From NCBI RefSeq assembly GCF_013349955.1, contig NZ_JABVXC010000001.1, positions 541,644-605,643 of the forward strand: a stretch of 64,000 bases of DNA, read 5' to 3'. The position numbers and the translations under genes were made by a program. The notes under the pieces were generated by a model. That model ran no database searches. It was not told where the DNA came from and was given only the letters and a program-made list of their open reading frames with translations. Source of the stretch: Onishia taeanensis. Lineage in GTDB: Bacteria; Pseudomonadota; Gammaproteobacteria; Pseudomonadales; Halomonadaceae. Positions 1 through 10,260 of this stretch are shown piece by piece (positions within the stretch are counted from its first letter, which is position 1; each line of letters begins with the position of its first letter).

Positions 1-38
1 GCGGCCAAAGCCGGCGCCGAGGTCTATCGGCGCCATAA
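1..38 (+). other. Possible 3' end of an upstream plus-strand gene
   Basis: The first bases precede a plus-strand terminator, so they probably hold the end of a gene entering from the left. The frame beginning at base 3 stops at TAA (36-38), just before the hairpin. The frame beginning at base 1 has more typical GC-rich codons (it reads AAKAGAEVYRRHKR) but stays open through the hairpin to a TAG at 127-129. Too little is visible to choose a product. Confidence 0.25.
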
Positions 39-43
39 ACGAA

Positions 44-76
44 GGCCCCGCCGGCAATGCCGGCGGGGCCTTTTTT
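44..76 (+). terminator. Rho-independent terminator
   Basis: A perfect 12-bp inverted repeat (GGCCCCGCCGGC, loop AAT) is followed directly by six T residues. It points rightward and would end whatever gene enters the window from the left. Confidence 0.9.
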
Positions 77-161
77 GCTTCCGTCTTTTTTGCTTCAGTC
101 ACCGGATAACGTCGACGGGCGACCACTAGGTGGAAGACGACGCCGCCGGGCTGCGGCAACA

Positions 162-188
162 GGCAGGCGCCATCTTCATGCGCCTGCC
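162..188 (-). terminator. Hairpin after maeA, possible weak terminator
   Basis: A perfect 9-bp inverted repeat (GGCAGGCGC / GCGCCTGCC, 9-nt loop) lies 18 bp past the maeA stop. It lacks a T tract on the minus strand, so termination is only a guess. Confidence 0.4.
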
Positions 189-205
189 ATCGGGTCGCTC
201 ACAGC

Positions 206-1876
206 TTAGAAGGCCCGGCGACGATACTCGCGATAGCGCGGGTACCAGAAGTTGCGCTCGATGGACGCCCACAGCACATCGTCATCGCACTCGAGTGCCT
301 TGCCCTCGTGCTGCGCCATCTTCGCCACGTCGAAGGCGATGGACTGGCTGATCTCGCGGATATCCGACAGGGCCGGCAGTAGCGCGCCTTCTCCGTGCTG
401 CACCATCGGCGCATGCTTGGCCAGGGCATTGGAGGCCGCCATCAGCATCTTATCGGTGATGCGGCTGGCGCCGGAGGCGATGACCCCAAGGCCGATGCCC
501 GGGAAAATATAGGCGTTGTTGCACTGGGCAATCGGGAAGGTTTCGCCGTCGAGCTCAACCGGCTTGAAGGGGCTGCCGGTGGCGACCAGCGCCTGGCCAT
601 GGGTCCAGGCGAGCACGTCATCCGGGGTCGCCTCGACCTTCGAGGTGGGGTTGGACAGCGGCATCACCAGCGGCGCCTTGCAGCCGGCGTGCAGCGCCTC
701 GATCAGTTCCTGGTTGAACAGACCGCGCTGGCCGGACACGCCGATCAGCACGGTGGGCTTGGCCTGCTTGACCACCCCGAGCAGGCTGGTGTCAGCAAAG
801 TCCGCCGCATCATGGGCAAGCCGGCTCTGGAAGTCGTAGAGACCATCCATATCGCGGGTCAGGAGGCCATGACGGTCGACCATCAGGATCCGCGACCGGG
901 CCTCGGCTTCTGAGAGGCCTTCGGCGCACATGGCGACCACGACCTGCTCGGCGATGCCGCACCCGGCGGAGCCCGCGCCGACGAAGGCCACCCGCTGCTC
1001 GGCCACACCCTCTTTCTTGGCCTTGCAGGCGGCAAGCAGAGTGCCCACGCAAACCGCCGCGGTGCCCTGAATGTCGTCATTGAAGCAGCACAGCTCGTCC
1101 CGATAACGCTCGAGCAGCGGCATGGCGTTGGTCTGCGCGAAGTCTTCGAACTGCAGCAGCACCTTGGGCCAGCGGCGCTTCACGGCGGCAATGAAGTCGG
1201 CCATGAAGGCGTTGTACTCGTCCTGAGAGACGCGCTTGTGACGCCAGCCCATGTACATGGGGTCATCGAGCAGGGTCTGGTTGTTAGTGCCCACATCCAG
1301 AGTGATCGGCAGGGTATAGGCCGGGCTGATGCCGCCACAGGCGGTATACAACGACAGCTTACCGATGGGGATGCCCATGCCGCCGATGCCTTGGTCGCCA
1401 AGCCCCAGGATGCGCTCACCGTCGGTGGCCACGATCACCTTGACGTTGTCCTTGGTCGCGGAGCGCAGGATGTCATCCATGTACTCCCGGTCGGGATAGG
1501 AAATGAACAGGCCGCGATGGTTGCGGTAAATATTGGAGAACTCTTCGCAGGCCTCCCCCACGGTCGGGGTGTAGATGATCGGCAGCATTTCCTCGAGGTG
1601 TTCCTCGAGCAGGCGGAAGAACAGCGTCTCGTTGTCGTCCTGGATGGCGCGCAGGTAGATATGGCGATCCAGGTCGGTCTGGCATTGGCAGTACTGGCGG
1701 TAGGCTCGCGAGGCCTGTTCTTCGATGGACTCGACGTTCTGCGGCAGCAGGCCAATCAGGTTGAAGGCAATGCGCTCTTGCAGGGTAAAGGCGCTGCCCT
1801 TGTTGAGCAGCGGCATCTCAAGAAGCGACGGCCCGGCATAGGGCACATAGAGAGGGCGCTTGGGAAATGTGGTCAT
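206..1876 (-). CDS. maeA: NAD-dependent malic enzyme
   Basis: This is a 556-aa malic enzyme that oxidatively decarboxylates malate to pyruvate in the cytosol, close to the 565 aa of E. coli MaeA. Visible family features are the catalytic Tyr in YTPTVGEAC (Tyr102), the Lys in [13 protein letters not shown] (Lys173), the metal-binding FEDF (243-245) and NDD (266-268), and the dinucleotide loop GAGSAG (300-305). The frame stays open upstream, but [12 protein letters not shown] at 1876 matches the family N-terminus and follows an AAAGGATGAG ribosome site. It lies 130 bp downstream of trpS on the same strand and may be transcribed alone. NAD over NADP preference is inferred from the MaeA-type sequence, not from a specific residue. 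Confidence 0.93.
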   Translation of the reverse strand: MTTFPKRPLYVPYAGPSLLEMPLLNKGSAFTLQERIAFNLIGLLPQNVESIEEQASRAYRQYCQCQTDLDRHIYLRAIQDDNETLFFRLLEEHLEEMLPIIYTPTVGEACEEFSNIYRNHRGLFISYPDREYMDDILRSATKDNVKVIVATDGERILGLGDQGIGGMGIPIGKLSLYTACGGISPAYTLPITLDVGTNNQTLLDDPMYMGWRHKRVSQDEYNAFMADFIAAVKRRWPKVLLQFEDFAQTNAMPLLERYRDELCCFNDDIQGTAAVCVGTLLAACKAKKEGVAEQRVAFVGAGSAGCGIAEQVVVAMCAEGLSEAEARSRILMVDRHGLLTRDMDGLYDFQSRLAHDAADFADTSLLGVVKQAKPTVLIGVSGQRGLFNQELIEALHAGCKAPLVMPLSNPTSKVEATPDDVLAWTHGQALVATGSPFKPVELDGETFPIAQCNNAYIFPGIGLGVIASGASRITDKMLMAASNALAKHAPMVQHGEGALLPALSDIREISQSIAFDVAKMAQHEGKALECDDDVLWASIERNFWYPRYREYRRRAF

Positions 1877-2006
1877 CGTCTCATCCTTTGACTGGCAGTG
1901 GGCGAGCATCGCCGCCCGATGGTTGGGAGCTTGGCACGGACCACCACAACGACCGGCCCCAGCATTCGACCGGGGCAGGATGACGGAGGCCGCCAATGGC
2001 TTGCGC

Positions 2007-3020
2007 TCAGACGAAGCGGCCGAGGCCTGCCGCCTCACGCAGGCGATCCATGAAGGGCGCGGCCTCAGAACGCGCCCGTTCGGCACCCTTGGCCAACACC
2101 TGCTCGATGTGTCCCGGGTCCTCCATCAGCGCCTGGTAGCGCTCACGGGGTTCGCGCAGATGGGCATTCAGGGACTCGAAGACCCGGTCCTTGGCCACAC
2201 CCCAGCCGATACCGTTCTCGTATTCGCGGCGCAGATCGGCGGTGTCCTCGGCGCTAGCGAAGGCCGAATAGATCTGGAACAGGGTGCAGGTGTCCGGGTC
2301 CTTGGGTTCGCCGGGTTCCAGGGAGTTGGTCTTGATCTTGCGCACCAGCTTCTGGAGTTTCTTCTCGGACACGAACAGCGGAATGGTGTTGTTGTAGCTC
2401 TTGGACATCTTGCGCCCGTCGAGACCGTTCAACACTTCCACCTTATCGTCGACCACCGCCTCGGGCTGGGTAAAGAACTGACCCTTGTAGAGATGATTGA
2501 AGCGCCCAGCGATATCGCGGGCCATCTCGATATGCTGAATCTGATCGCGACCGACCGGCACCTTGTGGGCGTTGAACATCAGGATATCGGCGGCCATCAG
2601 CACCGGATAGCCGAACAACCCCATGGTGATCCCCTTGTCCGGGTCAGGGTAGCCAGCGGACTCGTTGTCGGCCACCGCTGCCTTGTAGGCGTGTGCCCGG
2701 TTCATCAGTCCCTTGGCGCAGACGCAGGACAGCATCCAAGTCAGCTCGGGAATCTCGGGGATATCCGACTGGCGATAGAAGATGGCGTTGTCGGTATCGA
2801 GCCCCAGCGCCAGCCAGGTGGCCGCGATTTCCAGCCGCGACTGTTCCACACGCTTGGGATCCTGACACTTGATCAGGGCATGCAAGTCGGCGAGAAAGTA
2901 GAAGGACTGGACGTTGGGGTCCTGGCTTGCGGTGATGGCCGGCTTGATCGCTCCGACGTAGTTGCCGAGATGCGGCGTACCGGTTGTCGTGATACCGGTG
3001 AGAACGCGTGTCTTGTTCAT
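2007..3020 (-). CDS. trpS: Tryptophanyl-tRNA synthetase
   Basis: This 337-aa class I synthetase charges tRNA-Trp. The HIGH-type signature is TPHLGN (15-20) and the second signature is KMSKS (204-208); the catalytic domain and the C-terminal helical anticodon-binding part are complete. The start at 3020 (MNKTRVLTG) aligns with family N-termini; a GTG six codons upstream (3038) is in frame, but neither start has a clear Shine-Dalgarno sequence. The gene sits between ald and maeA, all on the minus strand but with gaps above 100 bp, so an operon is not evident. Confidence 0.93.
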   Translation of the reverse strand: MNKTRVLTGITTTGTPHLGNYVGAIKPAITASQDPNVQSFYFLADLHALIKCQDPKRVEQSRLEIAATWLALGLDTDNAIFYRQSDIPEIPELTWMLSCVCAKGLMNRAHAYKAAVADNESAGYPDPDKGITMGLFGYPVLMAADILMFNAHKVPVGRDQIQHIEMARDIAGRFNHLYKGQFFTQPEAVVDDKVEVLNGLDGRKMSKSYNNTIPLFVSEKKLQKLVRKIKTNSLEPGEPKDPDTCTLFQIYSAFASAEDTADLRREYENGIGWGVAKDRVFESLNAHLREPRERYQALMEDPGHIEQVLAKGAERARSEAAPFMDRLREAAGLGRFV

Positions 3021-3095
3021 GAATTCGGACGGGTCCACTGAGTAAATGGCAAGTGCCCACAGTCTACCGCGCCGCCCCCATCAAGGCGAACAGGA

Positions 3096-3191
3096 CGGCC
3101 CGTTGGGGACGGCCCGCTGGACGACATCGAAGCGCCATTCCAACGGGCCGCTCTGCACGATTGCCGCCCTCGCTGCGCTGCACGCGAGGGC
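3096..3191. other. Two hairpins between ald and trpS
   Basis: The 176-bp spacer holds two dyads. CGGCCCGTTGG at 3096-3106 pairs with 3140-3150 and is preceded by a partial direct copy of GGACGGCCCG. GCCCTCGC at 3166-3173 pairs with 3184-3191, six bases from the ald stop codon. The second could be the ald terminator on the minus strand although no T run follows. Confidence 0.4.
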
Positions 3192-3196
3192 TGGCC

Positions 3197-4312
3197 TTAG
3201 CTCACCAGGGTCGCCGCATCGATGCTTTCAAGGCCAAAGGCCTTGGCAACCGCCGGGTAGGTCACCTGGCCTGCGTGGATATTGAGCCCGGCCAGGAAGT
3301 GCGGGTCATCGGCCAGCGCCTGCTGCCAGCCCTTATCGGCCAGCGCCATCACGAACGGCAGGGTGGCATTGGTCAGCGCCTGGGTCGAGGTACGGGCCAC
3401 GGCGCCAGGCATGTTGGCCACGCAATAGTGCACCACGCCATCGACCGCATAGGTCGGCGCGGCATGCGTGGTGGCATGACTGGTCTCGAAGCAGCCGCCC
3501 TGGTCGATCGCCACGTCGACCAGCACACTGCCGGGCTTCATCTCGGCGAGCTGGGCACGCGAGATCAGCTTGGGCGCGGCGGCACCGGGCACCAGCACGG
3601 CACCGATGATCAGATCGGACTCGCGCACCGCCTCGTCCAGGGTGTCGGCGGTCGAATAGACGACCTTGATGCGACCCTGGTAGCGGTGATCGAGCACCTC
3701 GAGACGCGCGAGGGACTTGTCGAGGATGGTCACCTCGGCGCCCAGCCCCAGCGCCATGCGCGCCGCATTCTCGCCGACCACGCCACCGCCGATCACCGTC
3801 ACCTTGGCCGGCGCTACACCAGGCACGCCCGGCAGCAGAATGCCGGCACCGCCCTGGGCCTTCTCCAGGCTGTGGGCCCCCGCCTGCACTGCCATGCGCC
3901 CAGCCACCGCGCTCATCGGCGCCAGCAGCGGCAGGCCACCGCCGGCTCCGGTGATGGTCTCGTAGGCGATGCAGGTGGCGCCGCTCTGGATCAACCCCTG
4001 AGTCAACGCCTCCTCGGCAGCCAGATGCAGATAGGTAAATAGAATCTGGCCGGACGACAGCCGCTCGACCTCTTCCGGCTGAGGCTCCTTGACCTTGATG
4101 ATCAACTCGGCATCCCGCCAAAGCGTCGTTACATTGGCCTCGAGGGTCGCGCCGGCGGCCTCGTAGTCGGCATCCGGGAAGCCGGCACCCTCCCCGGCCC
4201 CCGCCTGCACCACCACCTGATGATCACGGCCGGTCAGCTCGCGCACACCCGAAGGTGTCAGGGCCACGCGGTATTCATGATTCTTGATTTCCTTCGGCAC
4301 AGCGATCTTCAT
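3197..4312 (-). CDS. ald: Alanine dehydrogenase
   Basis: This 371-aa enzyme interconverts L-alanine with pyruvate, ammonia and NADH, a usual entry point for alanine catabolism or ammonia assimilation. The substrate lysine lies in IIKVKEP (Lys75), the catalytic histidine in FTYLHLA (His96), the Rossmann loop is GGGVVG (175-180), and the VDVAIDQGG segment follows. Length matches the family. The start at 4312 ([11 protein letters not shown]) is preceded by a strong AGGAGGTGCC site; more upstream in-frame codons exist but are not needed. It is preceded by a minus-strand terminator, so it has its own promoter. Confidence 0.95.
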   Translation of the reverse strand: MKIAVPKEIKNHEYRVALTPSGVRELTGRDHQVVVQAGAGEGAGFPDADYEAAGATLEANVTTLWRDAELIIKVKEPQPEEVERLSSGQILFTYLHLAAEEALTQGLIQSGATCIAYETITGAGGGLPLLAPMSAVAGRMAVQAGAHSLEKAQGGAGILLPGVPGVAPAKVTVIGGGVVGENAARMALGLGAEVTILDKSLARLEVLDHRYQGRIKVVYSTADTLDEAVRESDLIIGAVLVPGAAAPKLISRAQLAEMKPGSVLVDVAIDQGGCFETSHATTHAAPTYAVDGVVHYCVANMPGAVARTSTQALTNATLPFVMALADKGWQQALADDPHFLAGLNIHAGQVTYPAVAKAFGLESIDAATLVS

Positions 4313-4441
4313 GGCACCTCCTGAGGAATAGCGGGCGCGCCGGGGCGCAAGGCGGGTCATCACAGACCCGACACGTGATAGCAGTACAGCACAGCGGCAC
4401 AAGAGCAACCAAGGCCAAGGGAAACTTTAGAAAGATGCCAA

Positions 4442-4487
4442 AGAAAAACCCCCGGCTGACAACGGTTTTCGTTGTCAGCTGGGGGTT
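4442..4487 (-). terminator. Strong minus-strand terminator after the DUF2007 gene
   Basis: An 18-bp near-perfect inverted repeat (4447-4464 with 4470-4487) is followed on the minus strand by TTTTTCTTT. It ends the rlmI-DUF2007 transcript before ald. Confidence 0.88.
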
Positions 4488-4527
4488 AAAAAACAAATAT
4501 TTCTGGTGTTGGCAGCGCGTTCGGCCA

Positions 4528-4848
4528 TCAGTCGCGCCGATGCGTACCGCAGGCCCAGCAGGTTTCGAAGACGCCCTCGAGATGCTCGCCGCAGCCCGGG
4601 CAGCTCCAGTCAGGGCGGGCCTCGCCAGGCCCCTCGAGGGCCTCGCGTACCAGCGTTCTGGCGCGGGCGGCGTTATGCGGCGCCACCCACACCTCCGGCT
4701 CGCACTCGCCAAGCGGCAGCTCCCCTGCCCCACCACCGAGGGTCAGGTTTCTGAGTTCGGCCCGCACCCCAGCGCTTTCCAGCACGTTGTGCACATGGCT
4801 GACCAGCAGCGCGTTGGGGTAGGCGAAGACCCGCACCCAGCCCCCCAT
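4528..4848 (-). CDS. DUF2007 domain protein with C-terminal zinc ribbon
   Basis: This 106-aa protein starts with a DUF2007-type fold (putative signal-transducing domain; hydrophobic VFAYPNALLVSHVHNVL and a VWV segment). It ends with two CxxC pairs, CPGCG and CWACG, that look like a small zinc ribbon. The ATG at 4848 overlaps the rlmI stop by one base (TGATG), so translation is probably coupled. The frame extends further upstream inside rlmI, but the coupled ATG is the sensible start. No reaction can be assigned; a protein or nucleic-acid binding role for the ribbon is inference. Confidence 0.8.
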   Translation of the reverse strand: MGGWVRVFAYPNALLVSHVHNVLESAGVRAELRNLTLGGGAGELPLGECEPEVWVAPHNAARARTLVREALEGPGEARPDWSCPGCGEHLEGVFETCWACGTHRRD

Positions 4849-6038
4849 CAGTCGCGGAAGACCCTCACGCCGAGCGCCTTGAGATAATCGGTCTCGGGAA
4901 TCGACGGATGCACTGGATGATCGCTGCCCTGATGGCCCTGATAGATCACCTGGCCATGACGGTCCTGGTGACGCACCGCCCCACGCACGCACTCGACGAG
5001 GCGCTCCGGCGCCAGGTGCATCGAGCAGGAGGCGCTCATCAACAGGCCGTCACGGCCCAGCAGACGCATGGCCTCACGGTTGAGGCGCGAGTAAGCCCGC
5101 TCGCCGCTGGGAATATCCTTGCGCTTCTTGATAAAGGCCGGCGGGTCGAGGACCACCACATCGAACTGCTCGCCTTCGGCCTTGAGCGCAGCCATGGCCT
5201 CGAAGGCATCCCCCTCGCCGATGGCCACCTGGTCGGTGAGACCATTGAGGGCGGCGTTGGCAGCCACGTGCTCGAGGGCATCGCTGGAGGCATCCACGCA
5301 CAGCACCTCGCTGGCCCCGTGCGCCGCCGCCTGCACGCCCCAGCCACCCACGTAGCTGAACACGTCCAGCACGCGCTTGCCGGCCACCAGCTTATTGAGC
5401 CAGGCGCGGTTGTCGCGGTGGTCATAGAACCAACCCGTCTTCTGGCCGTCGAGCACCCGGGCGACGAAGCGCACGCCGTTTTCCTCGAGCAATACTTCCT
5501 CGGGCAGCTCGCCCTTGACCACTTCAACCTGGCGATCGAGCTGCTCCTGACGGCGCCCGGAGGAGTCGTTCTTGAAGACGATGGCCCGCGGCGACAGCAC
5601 CTTGTCCAGGGCATCGATCACCTGCTCGGCCATGCGCTCCATGCCCAGAGTGTTGAGCTGGACCACCAGCACATCGTCGAAGCGGTCGACGATCAGTCCA
5701 GGCAACAGATCACCCTCGCCGTGCACCAGCCGATAGAAGGGCTTGGCGAAGAGCCGCTGGCGCAGGCCCAGGGCCTGCTTGAAGCGATGCACCAACAGCG
5801 AGCGGTCGAGGCGCATTTCCGGGTCCCGAGACACTACCCGAGCACAGATCAGCGAATGCGGATTGACGTAAGCGACCGCCATGGCACGGCCGTTACTGGC
5901 CTCGACCACCGCCTGGGCGCCCGGCTCAAAGGTCTTGAGCGGGGTCGCATCGGTATCGATCTCGTTGGAATACAGCCACAGATGCCCCGCCTTCAGGCGG
6001 CGGTCGGCGTTCTTCTTCAAGCGCAGGCGTTCGGTCAC
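4848..6038 (-). CDS. rlmI: 23S rRNA (cytosine-1962 C5)-methyltransferase
   Basis: This 396-aa SAM-dependent methyltransferase matches the RlmI family and has the same length as E. coli RlmI. An N-terminal PUA-like part (RLKAGHLWLYSNEID, AVAYVNPHSLICARV) precedes a Rossmann methyltransferase domain with VLDVFSYVGGWG (SAM loop), VVLDPPAF (catalytic loop) and a Cys in SASCSMHL. The start is a GTG at 6038 (VTERLRLKKNADRRL) with GGAGA upstream; the longer frame to 6404 overlaps mutM and has no family support. It is translationally coupled to the downstream DUF2007 gene. Confidence 0.93.
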   Translation of the reverse strand: MTERLRLKKNADRRLKAGHLWLYSNEIDTDATPLKTFEPGAQAVVEASNGRAMAVAYVNPHSLICARVVSRDPEMRLDRSLLVHRFKQALGLRQRLFAKPFYRLVHGEGDLLPGLIVDRFDDVLVVQLNTLGMERMAEQVIDALDKVLSPRAIVFKNDSSGRRQEQLDRQVEVVKGELPEEVLLEENGVRFVARVLDGQKTGWFYDHRDNRAWLNKLVAGKRVLDVFSYVGGWGVQAAAHGASEVLCVDASSDALEHVAANAALNGLTDQVAIGEGDAFEAMAALKAEGEQFDVVVLDPPAFIKKRKDIPSGERAYSRLNREAMRLLGRDGLLMSASCSMHLAPERLVECVRGAVRHQDRHGQVIYQGHQGSDHPVHPSIPETDYLKALGVRVFRD

Positions 6039-6126
6039 GGAAGTCTCCGTCAAACAGACAACAGGAAAGTAAGGACAGTCTACCCTGACAAGCCCGATAA
6101 CGCGCGGGCCTGCCGGGTTGATCGAA

Positions 6127-7011
6127 TCAGGTCTGGCAGTTGGGGCAAAAAACACTGGCGCGCTGGCCGAGAGTGACCAAGCGCAACTCCCTGCCACAGC
6201 GCCGGCACGGCTCGCCGTCACGGCCATAGACGTTGAGGCGCTGGGCGAAATAGCCCGGCTCCCCGGTACCGCTGACGAAGTCGCGCAGGGTCGTACCGCC
6301 CTGGGTAATGGCCGACGACAGCACCTCGCGGATGGCCGCGGTAAGGCGCACGTAGCGCTCGCGGGAAATCTGGCCGGCGGCTCGGCGCGGATCGATGCCG
6401 GCAAGGAACAGCGCCTCGGCGGCGTAGATATTGCCCACGCCGACCACCACGGCGTTATCCATCAGGAAAGGTTTCACGGCCAGGCGCCGCTTGCGCGAGC
6501 ATTGGAACAACCGCTCGTCATCGAAGGCCGGCGACAGCGGCTCGGGGCCTAGCCGAACGAAGCGCCGGTCGCTTGCAACATCACCCTGGAGCCAGTCCAG
6601 GAAGCCGAAGCGACGCGGGTCGTGATAGCGCAGAATAGCGCCATCCTCCATCACCAGATCGACATGATCGTGCTTCTTCGGCGGGTCGCCAAGCCGCGCG
6701 ATACGCAGGCTGCCGGACATGCCCAGATGCCAGAGCAGCGCAGGTCCTGCCGCCTCCTCGTCATGCAACGCATCGCCGACCGGCGCGCCATCGGTCACCG
6801 CGCTATCGGTCGGCGACTCGATGGGCAGGATCAGGTACTTGGCACGGCGCGAAAGCGTCCCGATCCGCGAGCCTATCAGTGCATTTTCGAGCCCTTCCGG
6901 CACCGGCAGGCGCAGGCGACGGTTGCGCACGATCACCTCATGGATCTCGCGCCCTTCCAAGTAGGGCGCAATGCCGCGGCGCGTGGTCTCGACTTCGGGA
7001 AGTTCGGGCAT
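6127..7011 (-). CDS. mutM: Formamidopyrimidine-DNA glycosylase
   Basis: This 294-aa bifunctional glycosylase/AP lyase removes 8-oxoguanine and formamidopyrimidines. The N-terminus PELPEVE supplies the catalytic Pro and Glu after Met removal, Lys58 sits in RRAKYL, and the C-terminal zinc finger is present as CRRCG and CPNCQ. The protein is about 25 residues longer than E. coli Fpg (269 aa); the extra lies in an acidic insert after [11 protein letters not shown] (about 64-88), before the family [11 protein letters not shown]. The start at 7011 is fixed by the catalytic proline. Confidence 0.95.
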   Translation of the reverse strand: MPELPEVETTRRGIAPYLEGREIHEVIVRNRRLRLPVPEGLENALIGSRIGTLSRRAKYLILPIESPTDSAVTDGAPVGDALHDEEAAGPALLWHLGMSGSLRIARLGDPPKKHDHVDLVMEDGAILRYHDPRRFGFLDWLQGDVASDRRFVRLGPEPLSPAFDDERLFQCSRKRRLAVKPFLMDNAVVVGVGNIYAAEALFLAGIDPRRAAGQISRERYVRLTAAIREVLSSAITQGGTTLRDFVSGTGEPGYFAQRLNVYGRDGEPCRRCGRELRLVTLGQRASVFCPNCQT

Positions 7012-7069
7012 GGCACAACGGGTCCGTGAAGCGACGGGGGTGGGCGAAATAGTGAGCGTCCAGAGACGC

Positions 7070-7093
7070 AAAAACCCGGCGCTAACCGGGTTT
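7070..7093 (-). terminator. Terminator of the rpmB-rpmG operon
   Basis: AAACCCGG and CCGGGTTT pair around a 6-nt loop, followed on the minus strand by a run of T. It lies 40 bp past the rpmG stop. Confidence 0.85.
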
Positions 7094-7132
7094 AGGCGAC
7101 AGACTTGCGCCTGCGGCAGGAGCCATCAAGAC

Positions 7133-7288
7133 TTACTTGATCTTGGCTTCCTTGTACATCACGTGCTTGCGGATCGTCGGGTCAAACTTTTTCATTTCCA
7201 GTTTGTCCGGGGTGTTCCGCTTGTTCTTATCGGTGGTGTAGAAGTGGCCGGTACCGGCGCTGGACACCATACGAATCTTATCGCGCAT
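7133..7288 (-). CDS. rpmG: 50S ribosomal protein L33
   Basis: The 51-aa product reads [18 protein letters not shown] and ends [11 protein letters not shown], the canonical L33 sequence and length. It contains no cysteine, so it is the zinc-independent form. It lies 25 bp downstream of rpmB, the conserved rpmB-rpmG pair, and is followed by a terminator. Confidence 0.96.
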   Translation of the reverse strand: MRDKIRMVSSAGTGHFYTTDKNKRNTPDKLEMKKFDPTIRKHVMYKEAKIK

Positions 7289-7313
7289 GACTCAGTTCTC
7301 CCTAGAAGGCTGC

Positions 7314-7550
7314 TTAGACGCGTTCGCCGCGCTTGCGGATATCAGACAGCACCGCTTCGATGCCTTTCTTGTCGATGATGCGCATACCCTTGGAGGAGAG
7401 GCGCAGCTTGATGAAGCGCTTCTCTGACTCCACCCAAAAACGGTGGGAATGCAGGTTCGGCAAGAAACGACGACGGGTCTTGCGCTGGGAGTGAGATACG
7501 TTGTTACCTGTTACCGGACGCTTGCCGGTAACCTGACATACATTGGACAT
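7314..7550 (-). CDS. rpmB: 50S ribosomal protein L28
   Basis: The 78-aa protein ([35 protein letters not shown]) is a full-length L28 with a single cysteine, not the four-cysteine zinc form. The start at 7550 matches the family; upstream in-frame codons belong to the leader. It is first in the rpmB-rpmG operon and follows a plausible sigma-70 promoter about 120 bp upstream. Confidence 0.96.
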   Translation of the reverse strand: MSNVCQVTGKRPVTGNNVSHSQRKTRRRFLPNLHSHRFWVESEKRFIKLRLSSKGMRIIDKKGIEAVLSDIRKRGERV

Positions 7551-7908
7551 GGGAGCCTCCAACCGCTTGGCGAGTTGTTCAAAACCTGTCGGGCAAACCG
7601 GGTAGGGCGAACGGCTGGCCACCGCCTCGATGCCCCCTTATTTAACCCAGGGAATTCTAAAGGGTGCATGTTATACCAGAGGCCGGCACGCGCGGCAAGC
7701 ATCAACGGCACAACAACCTACCCCTGCACCCCCATGAGCGCTGGCCTGGACGTCAAGACGGGCTTCTCTGTTGGCACGACACCTACACGACAGACAGGTG
7801 CTGTGTGACCGGACGCGACGGCGACCACTCGTAGCCGTCACGCCGGGCGACGCATTTTACCCCAGCTTTTTCTATAGCGAAACGGCCCAGGGACAAAACC
7901 GGGCCGCC
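7551..7908. other. 358-bp gene-free interval between rpmB and radC
   Basis: This spacer holds the rpmB promoter and leader at its left end and the 3' side of radC at its right end. CGGCCC at 7883-7888 pairs with GGGCCG at 7901-7906 just past the radC stop, a possible weak terminator. I see no convincing open frame in the rest. Confidence 0.6.
7670..7698 (-). promoter_or_regulatory. Sigma-70 promoter for rpmB-rpmG
   Basis: On the minus strand TTGCCG (7693-7698) is separated by exactly 17 bp from TATAAC (7670-7675), which is preceded by TGG (extended -10). It would give a leader of about 110 nt. Confidence 0.65.
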
Positions 7909-8583
7909 CTACAACCAGCCTCGCTCGGCGAAGGACACCACTTCGCCATCACCGACCACGAAGTGATCGAGCACCCGAATCTCGAATAGCTCCAACGCCG
8001 CCTTGAGGCGCTGCGTGATGCGCCGGTCGGCGTCGCTGGGCTCGGCGACACCGGAAGGATGATTGTGCGCCAGGATGGTGGCCCCGGCGCCCAGCGCCAA
8101 GGCGCGCCGAGCCACTTCCCGGGGGTAGACCGAGGCACTGTCGAGGGTGCCGCGAAACAGCGATTCGAAGTGAATTACGCGATGCTGGCTGTCGAGAAAC
8201 ATGACGGCGAACTCTTCATGGCCCAGGTGGCGCAGCTTGGAGGCCAGAAAGGCGCGCACCAGCGACGGAGAGGTCAAGGCATCGCCCCGGGTGAGCTGGC
8301 TTGCCAAATGGCGACGCGACATCTCAAGAACCGCCTGAAGCTGCACGAAGCTGGCATCGCCCAGCCCATGCTCGGCACAGAAACGCGCCCGGTCGGCCTC
8401 GAGCAGCGGTCGCAACCCGCCGAAGCTCGACAGGAGATCCCGCGCCAGATCCACCGCCGAGCGCCCCTTGACACCCACCCGCAGAAATATTGCCAGCAGT
8501 TCCGCATCGGACAGGGCCGCAGGCCCCAGACTCAGCAGTTTCTCCCGTGGGCGTTCACCCTCGGGCCAGTCTCGAATCGCCAT
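7909..8583 (-). CDS. radC: RadC/JAB-domain protein
   Basis: This 224-aa RadC family protein has an N-terminal helix-hairpin-helix region ([20 protein letters not shown]) and a C-terminal JAMM/MPN domain. The complete metal signature is in [15 protein letters not shown] (His173, His175, Ser183, Asp186). The length equals the family norm. Despite the historical name, a role in DNA repair is not firmly established for this family. The start at 8583 follows GGGAGGCG. In many gammaproteobacteria radC lies between rpmBG and coaBC, as it does here; it is divergent from coaBC. Confidence 0.93.
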   Translation of the reverse strand: MAIRDWPEGERPREKLLSLGPAALSDAELLAIFLRVGVKGRSAVDLARDLLSSFGGLRPLLEADRARFCAEHGLGDASFVQLQAVLEMSRRHLASQLTRGDALTSPSLVRAFLASKLRHLGHEEFAVMFLDSQHRVIHFESLFRGTLDSASVYPREVARRALALGAGATILAHNHPSGVAEPSDADRRITQRLKAALELFEIRVLDHFVVGDGEVVSFAERGWL

Positions 8584-8904
8584 ATGACGCCTCCCTGCGT
8601 CCGGTTCACGCTATCGCCGCCTTTCCCGCCGTTCTCGCAGCGGCTAGCCGACGCTGCCAAGCCCTGGCGAGGCAACAGACCCAACCAAGTAAAAAGTAGT
8701 AACAGAGGCGCTCCAAGCCCGCCAGTCTCACCGCACGCGCCCTGCTAACGCAGCACGACAGTCGGCCCCGGCACGGGAATGGAAAGACTGCAATGGAAAG
8801 CCGGGCAGCCCACCTTAGGGCATTACCGGGGGACATGCCGGGCGCTACGCAAGAAATGCTGCGAGTGGTAAGGTAAGAGCTTCGCTCACTGCTCGGATAC
8901 TGAG
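8584..8904. other. 321-bp divergent intergenic region, radC / coaBC
   Basis: The interval must hold promoters for radC (leftward) and coaBC (rightward). I find only weak candidates, such as TAAGGT near 8870 for coaBC, and no clear -35/-10 pair, dyad or open frame. Confidence 0.4.
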
Positions 8905-10260
8905 ATGGCAACACCCTCCGGCAAGCGCATTCTGCTGGGCATCAGCGCCGGCATCGCCGCCTACAAGAGCGCCCACCTGGCCCGCCTTTTGAAGAAGGCC
9001 GGGCATGAGGTGCGCGTGGTCATGACCGACGGCGCACAGGCCTTCATCACCCCACTGACGCTGCAGGCCCTTACCGGCGAGCCGGTGCGCACCTCCCTGC
9101 TCGACCCCGAGGCCGAGGCCGGCATGGGCCATATCGAGCTGGCTCGCTGGGCCGAGCTGATCTTGATTGCCCCGGCCACTGCAGACCTGATGGCGCGCCT
9201 CGTCCACGGTCATGCCGACGACCTGCTGACCACCCTGTGCCTGGCCAGCGACGCCGACAAGGCCATGGCTCCCGCCATGAACCAGGCCATGTGGCGCCAC
9301 CCGGCCACGGCCCGTAATACCCGCCAGCTAGAGGCCGACGGCTGGTGGCTACTGGGCCCGGATGCCGGTGACCAGGCCTGCGGCGATGTCGGGCCCGGGC
9401 GCATGCTCGAGCCCGAAACCATCGTCGATACGCTTTTCAAGGCGCCCAGTGACGCCCCCTTAATGGCGCCCGATGCCGCGCCTTGGATGACGCCCGATAC
9501 CACGTCAGCCGAGGCTCGCCCAGCGCAGGGCCTGACGGTGACTATCACGGCGGGCCCGACTCGCGAGCCGCTGGACCCGGTCCGCTACCTGTCCAACCAC
9601 AGCTCGGGGAAGATGGGCTATGCGCTGGCCGAGGCGGCCGCCGCACTGGGTGCCACCGTGCACCTGATCAGCGGCCCGGTGAGTCTCGCCACACCCAGCG
9701 GGGTTAACCGCATCGACGTGACCTCGGCCAACGAGATGGCCGAGGTTGCCTACCGGCTGGCGGCGCAAAGCGACGTCTTCATTGGCTGCGCGGCCGTCGC
9801 CGACTACCGGGCCGCCAACGTCAGCGAGCACAAGATCAAGAAGAGCGCGGAGAATGACGAGCTGACGCTTACCTTGGTCAAGAATCCCGACATCATCGCC
9901 GAGGTGGCCAAGCACCGCGCTGGTGCACCCCGCCCTTTTATGGTGGGCTTCGCCGCCGAGACTCGCGATGTCGAGACCTACGCTCGGGACAAGCTGGCCC
10001 GCAAGGGCCTCGACATGATCGTCGCCAACGATATCTCCCTGGCCGGGCTCGGCTTCGGCGCCGACCACAACGCCGCCCTGCTGCTGTGGCCGAGCGCCGA
10101 TGAAGCCAGCCAATCGCTCGGCCGCCGGGCACTGCCCGCCCAGAGCAAGGCTACGCTGGCCGCGACGATCCTCGACTGCCTGCTCGAGCGCCTCGAACAG
10201 GCCGACGCGACAGCATCTTCCATTGCTGCTACCCCAGATTCACCACAGGACCCCCAATGA
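8905..10260 (+). CDS. coaBC: Bifunctional CoaBC (phosphopantothenoylcysteine decarboxylase/synthetase)
   Basis: This 451-aa flavoprotein performs two steps of coenzyme A synthesis: ligation of cysteine to 4'-phosphopantothenate and decarboxylation of the product. The N-terminal CoaC half has the flavin-binding [11 protein letters not shown], catalytic His76 (GMGHIELA), PAMNQAMW (123-130) and Cys159 (QACGD). After a Pro/Ala-rich linker (about 175-205) the CoaB half begins with [17 protein letters not shown] and carries KIKKS. The stop overlaps the dut start (ATGA), so the two are translationally coupled, as in many proteobacteria. Confidence 0.95.
   Translation: MATPSGKRILLGISAGIAAYKSAHLARLLKKAGHEVRVVMTDGAQAFITPLTLQALTGEPVRTSLLDPEAEAGMGHIELARWAELILIAPATADLMARLVHGHADDLLTTLCLASDADKAMAPAMNQAMWRHPATARNTRQLEADGWWLLGPDAGDQACGDVGPGRMLEPETIVDTLFKAPSDAPLMAPDAAPWMTPDTTSAEARPAQGLTVTITAGPTREPLDPVRYLSNHSSGKMGYALAEAAAALGATVHLISGPVSLATPSGVNRIDVTSANEMAEVAYRLAAQSDVFIGCAAVADYRAANVSEHKIKKSAENDELTLTLVKNPDIIAEVAKHRAGAPRPFMVGFAAETRDVETYARDKLARKGLDMIVANDISLAGLGFGADHNAALLLWPSADEASQSLGRRALPAQSKATLAATILDCLLERLEQADATASSIAATPDSPQDPQ

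Noticed and set aside
3018..3038. GTG start for trpS six codons upstream
   Set aside because: Neither start has a clear ribosome site, but the ATG at 3020 matches family N-termini.
1860..3041. Long open frame (393 codons) on the plus strand opposite trpS
   Set aside because: It is the antisense shadow of a GC-rich gene; the minus strand encodes a complete TrpS with both signature motifs.
4908..6176. 422-codon plus-strand frame opposite rlmI
   Set aside because: Its predicted protein is His/Leu/Gly-rich with no domain, typical of antisense GC3 bias.
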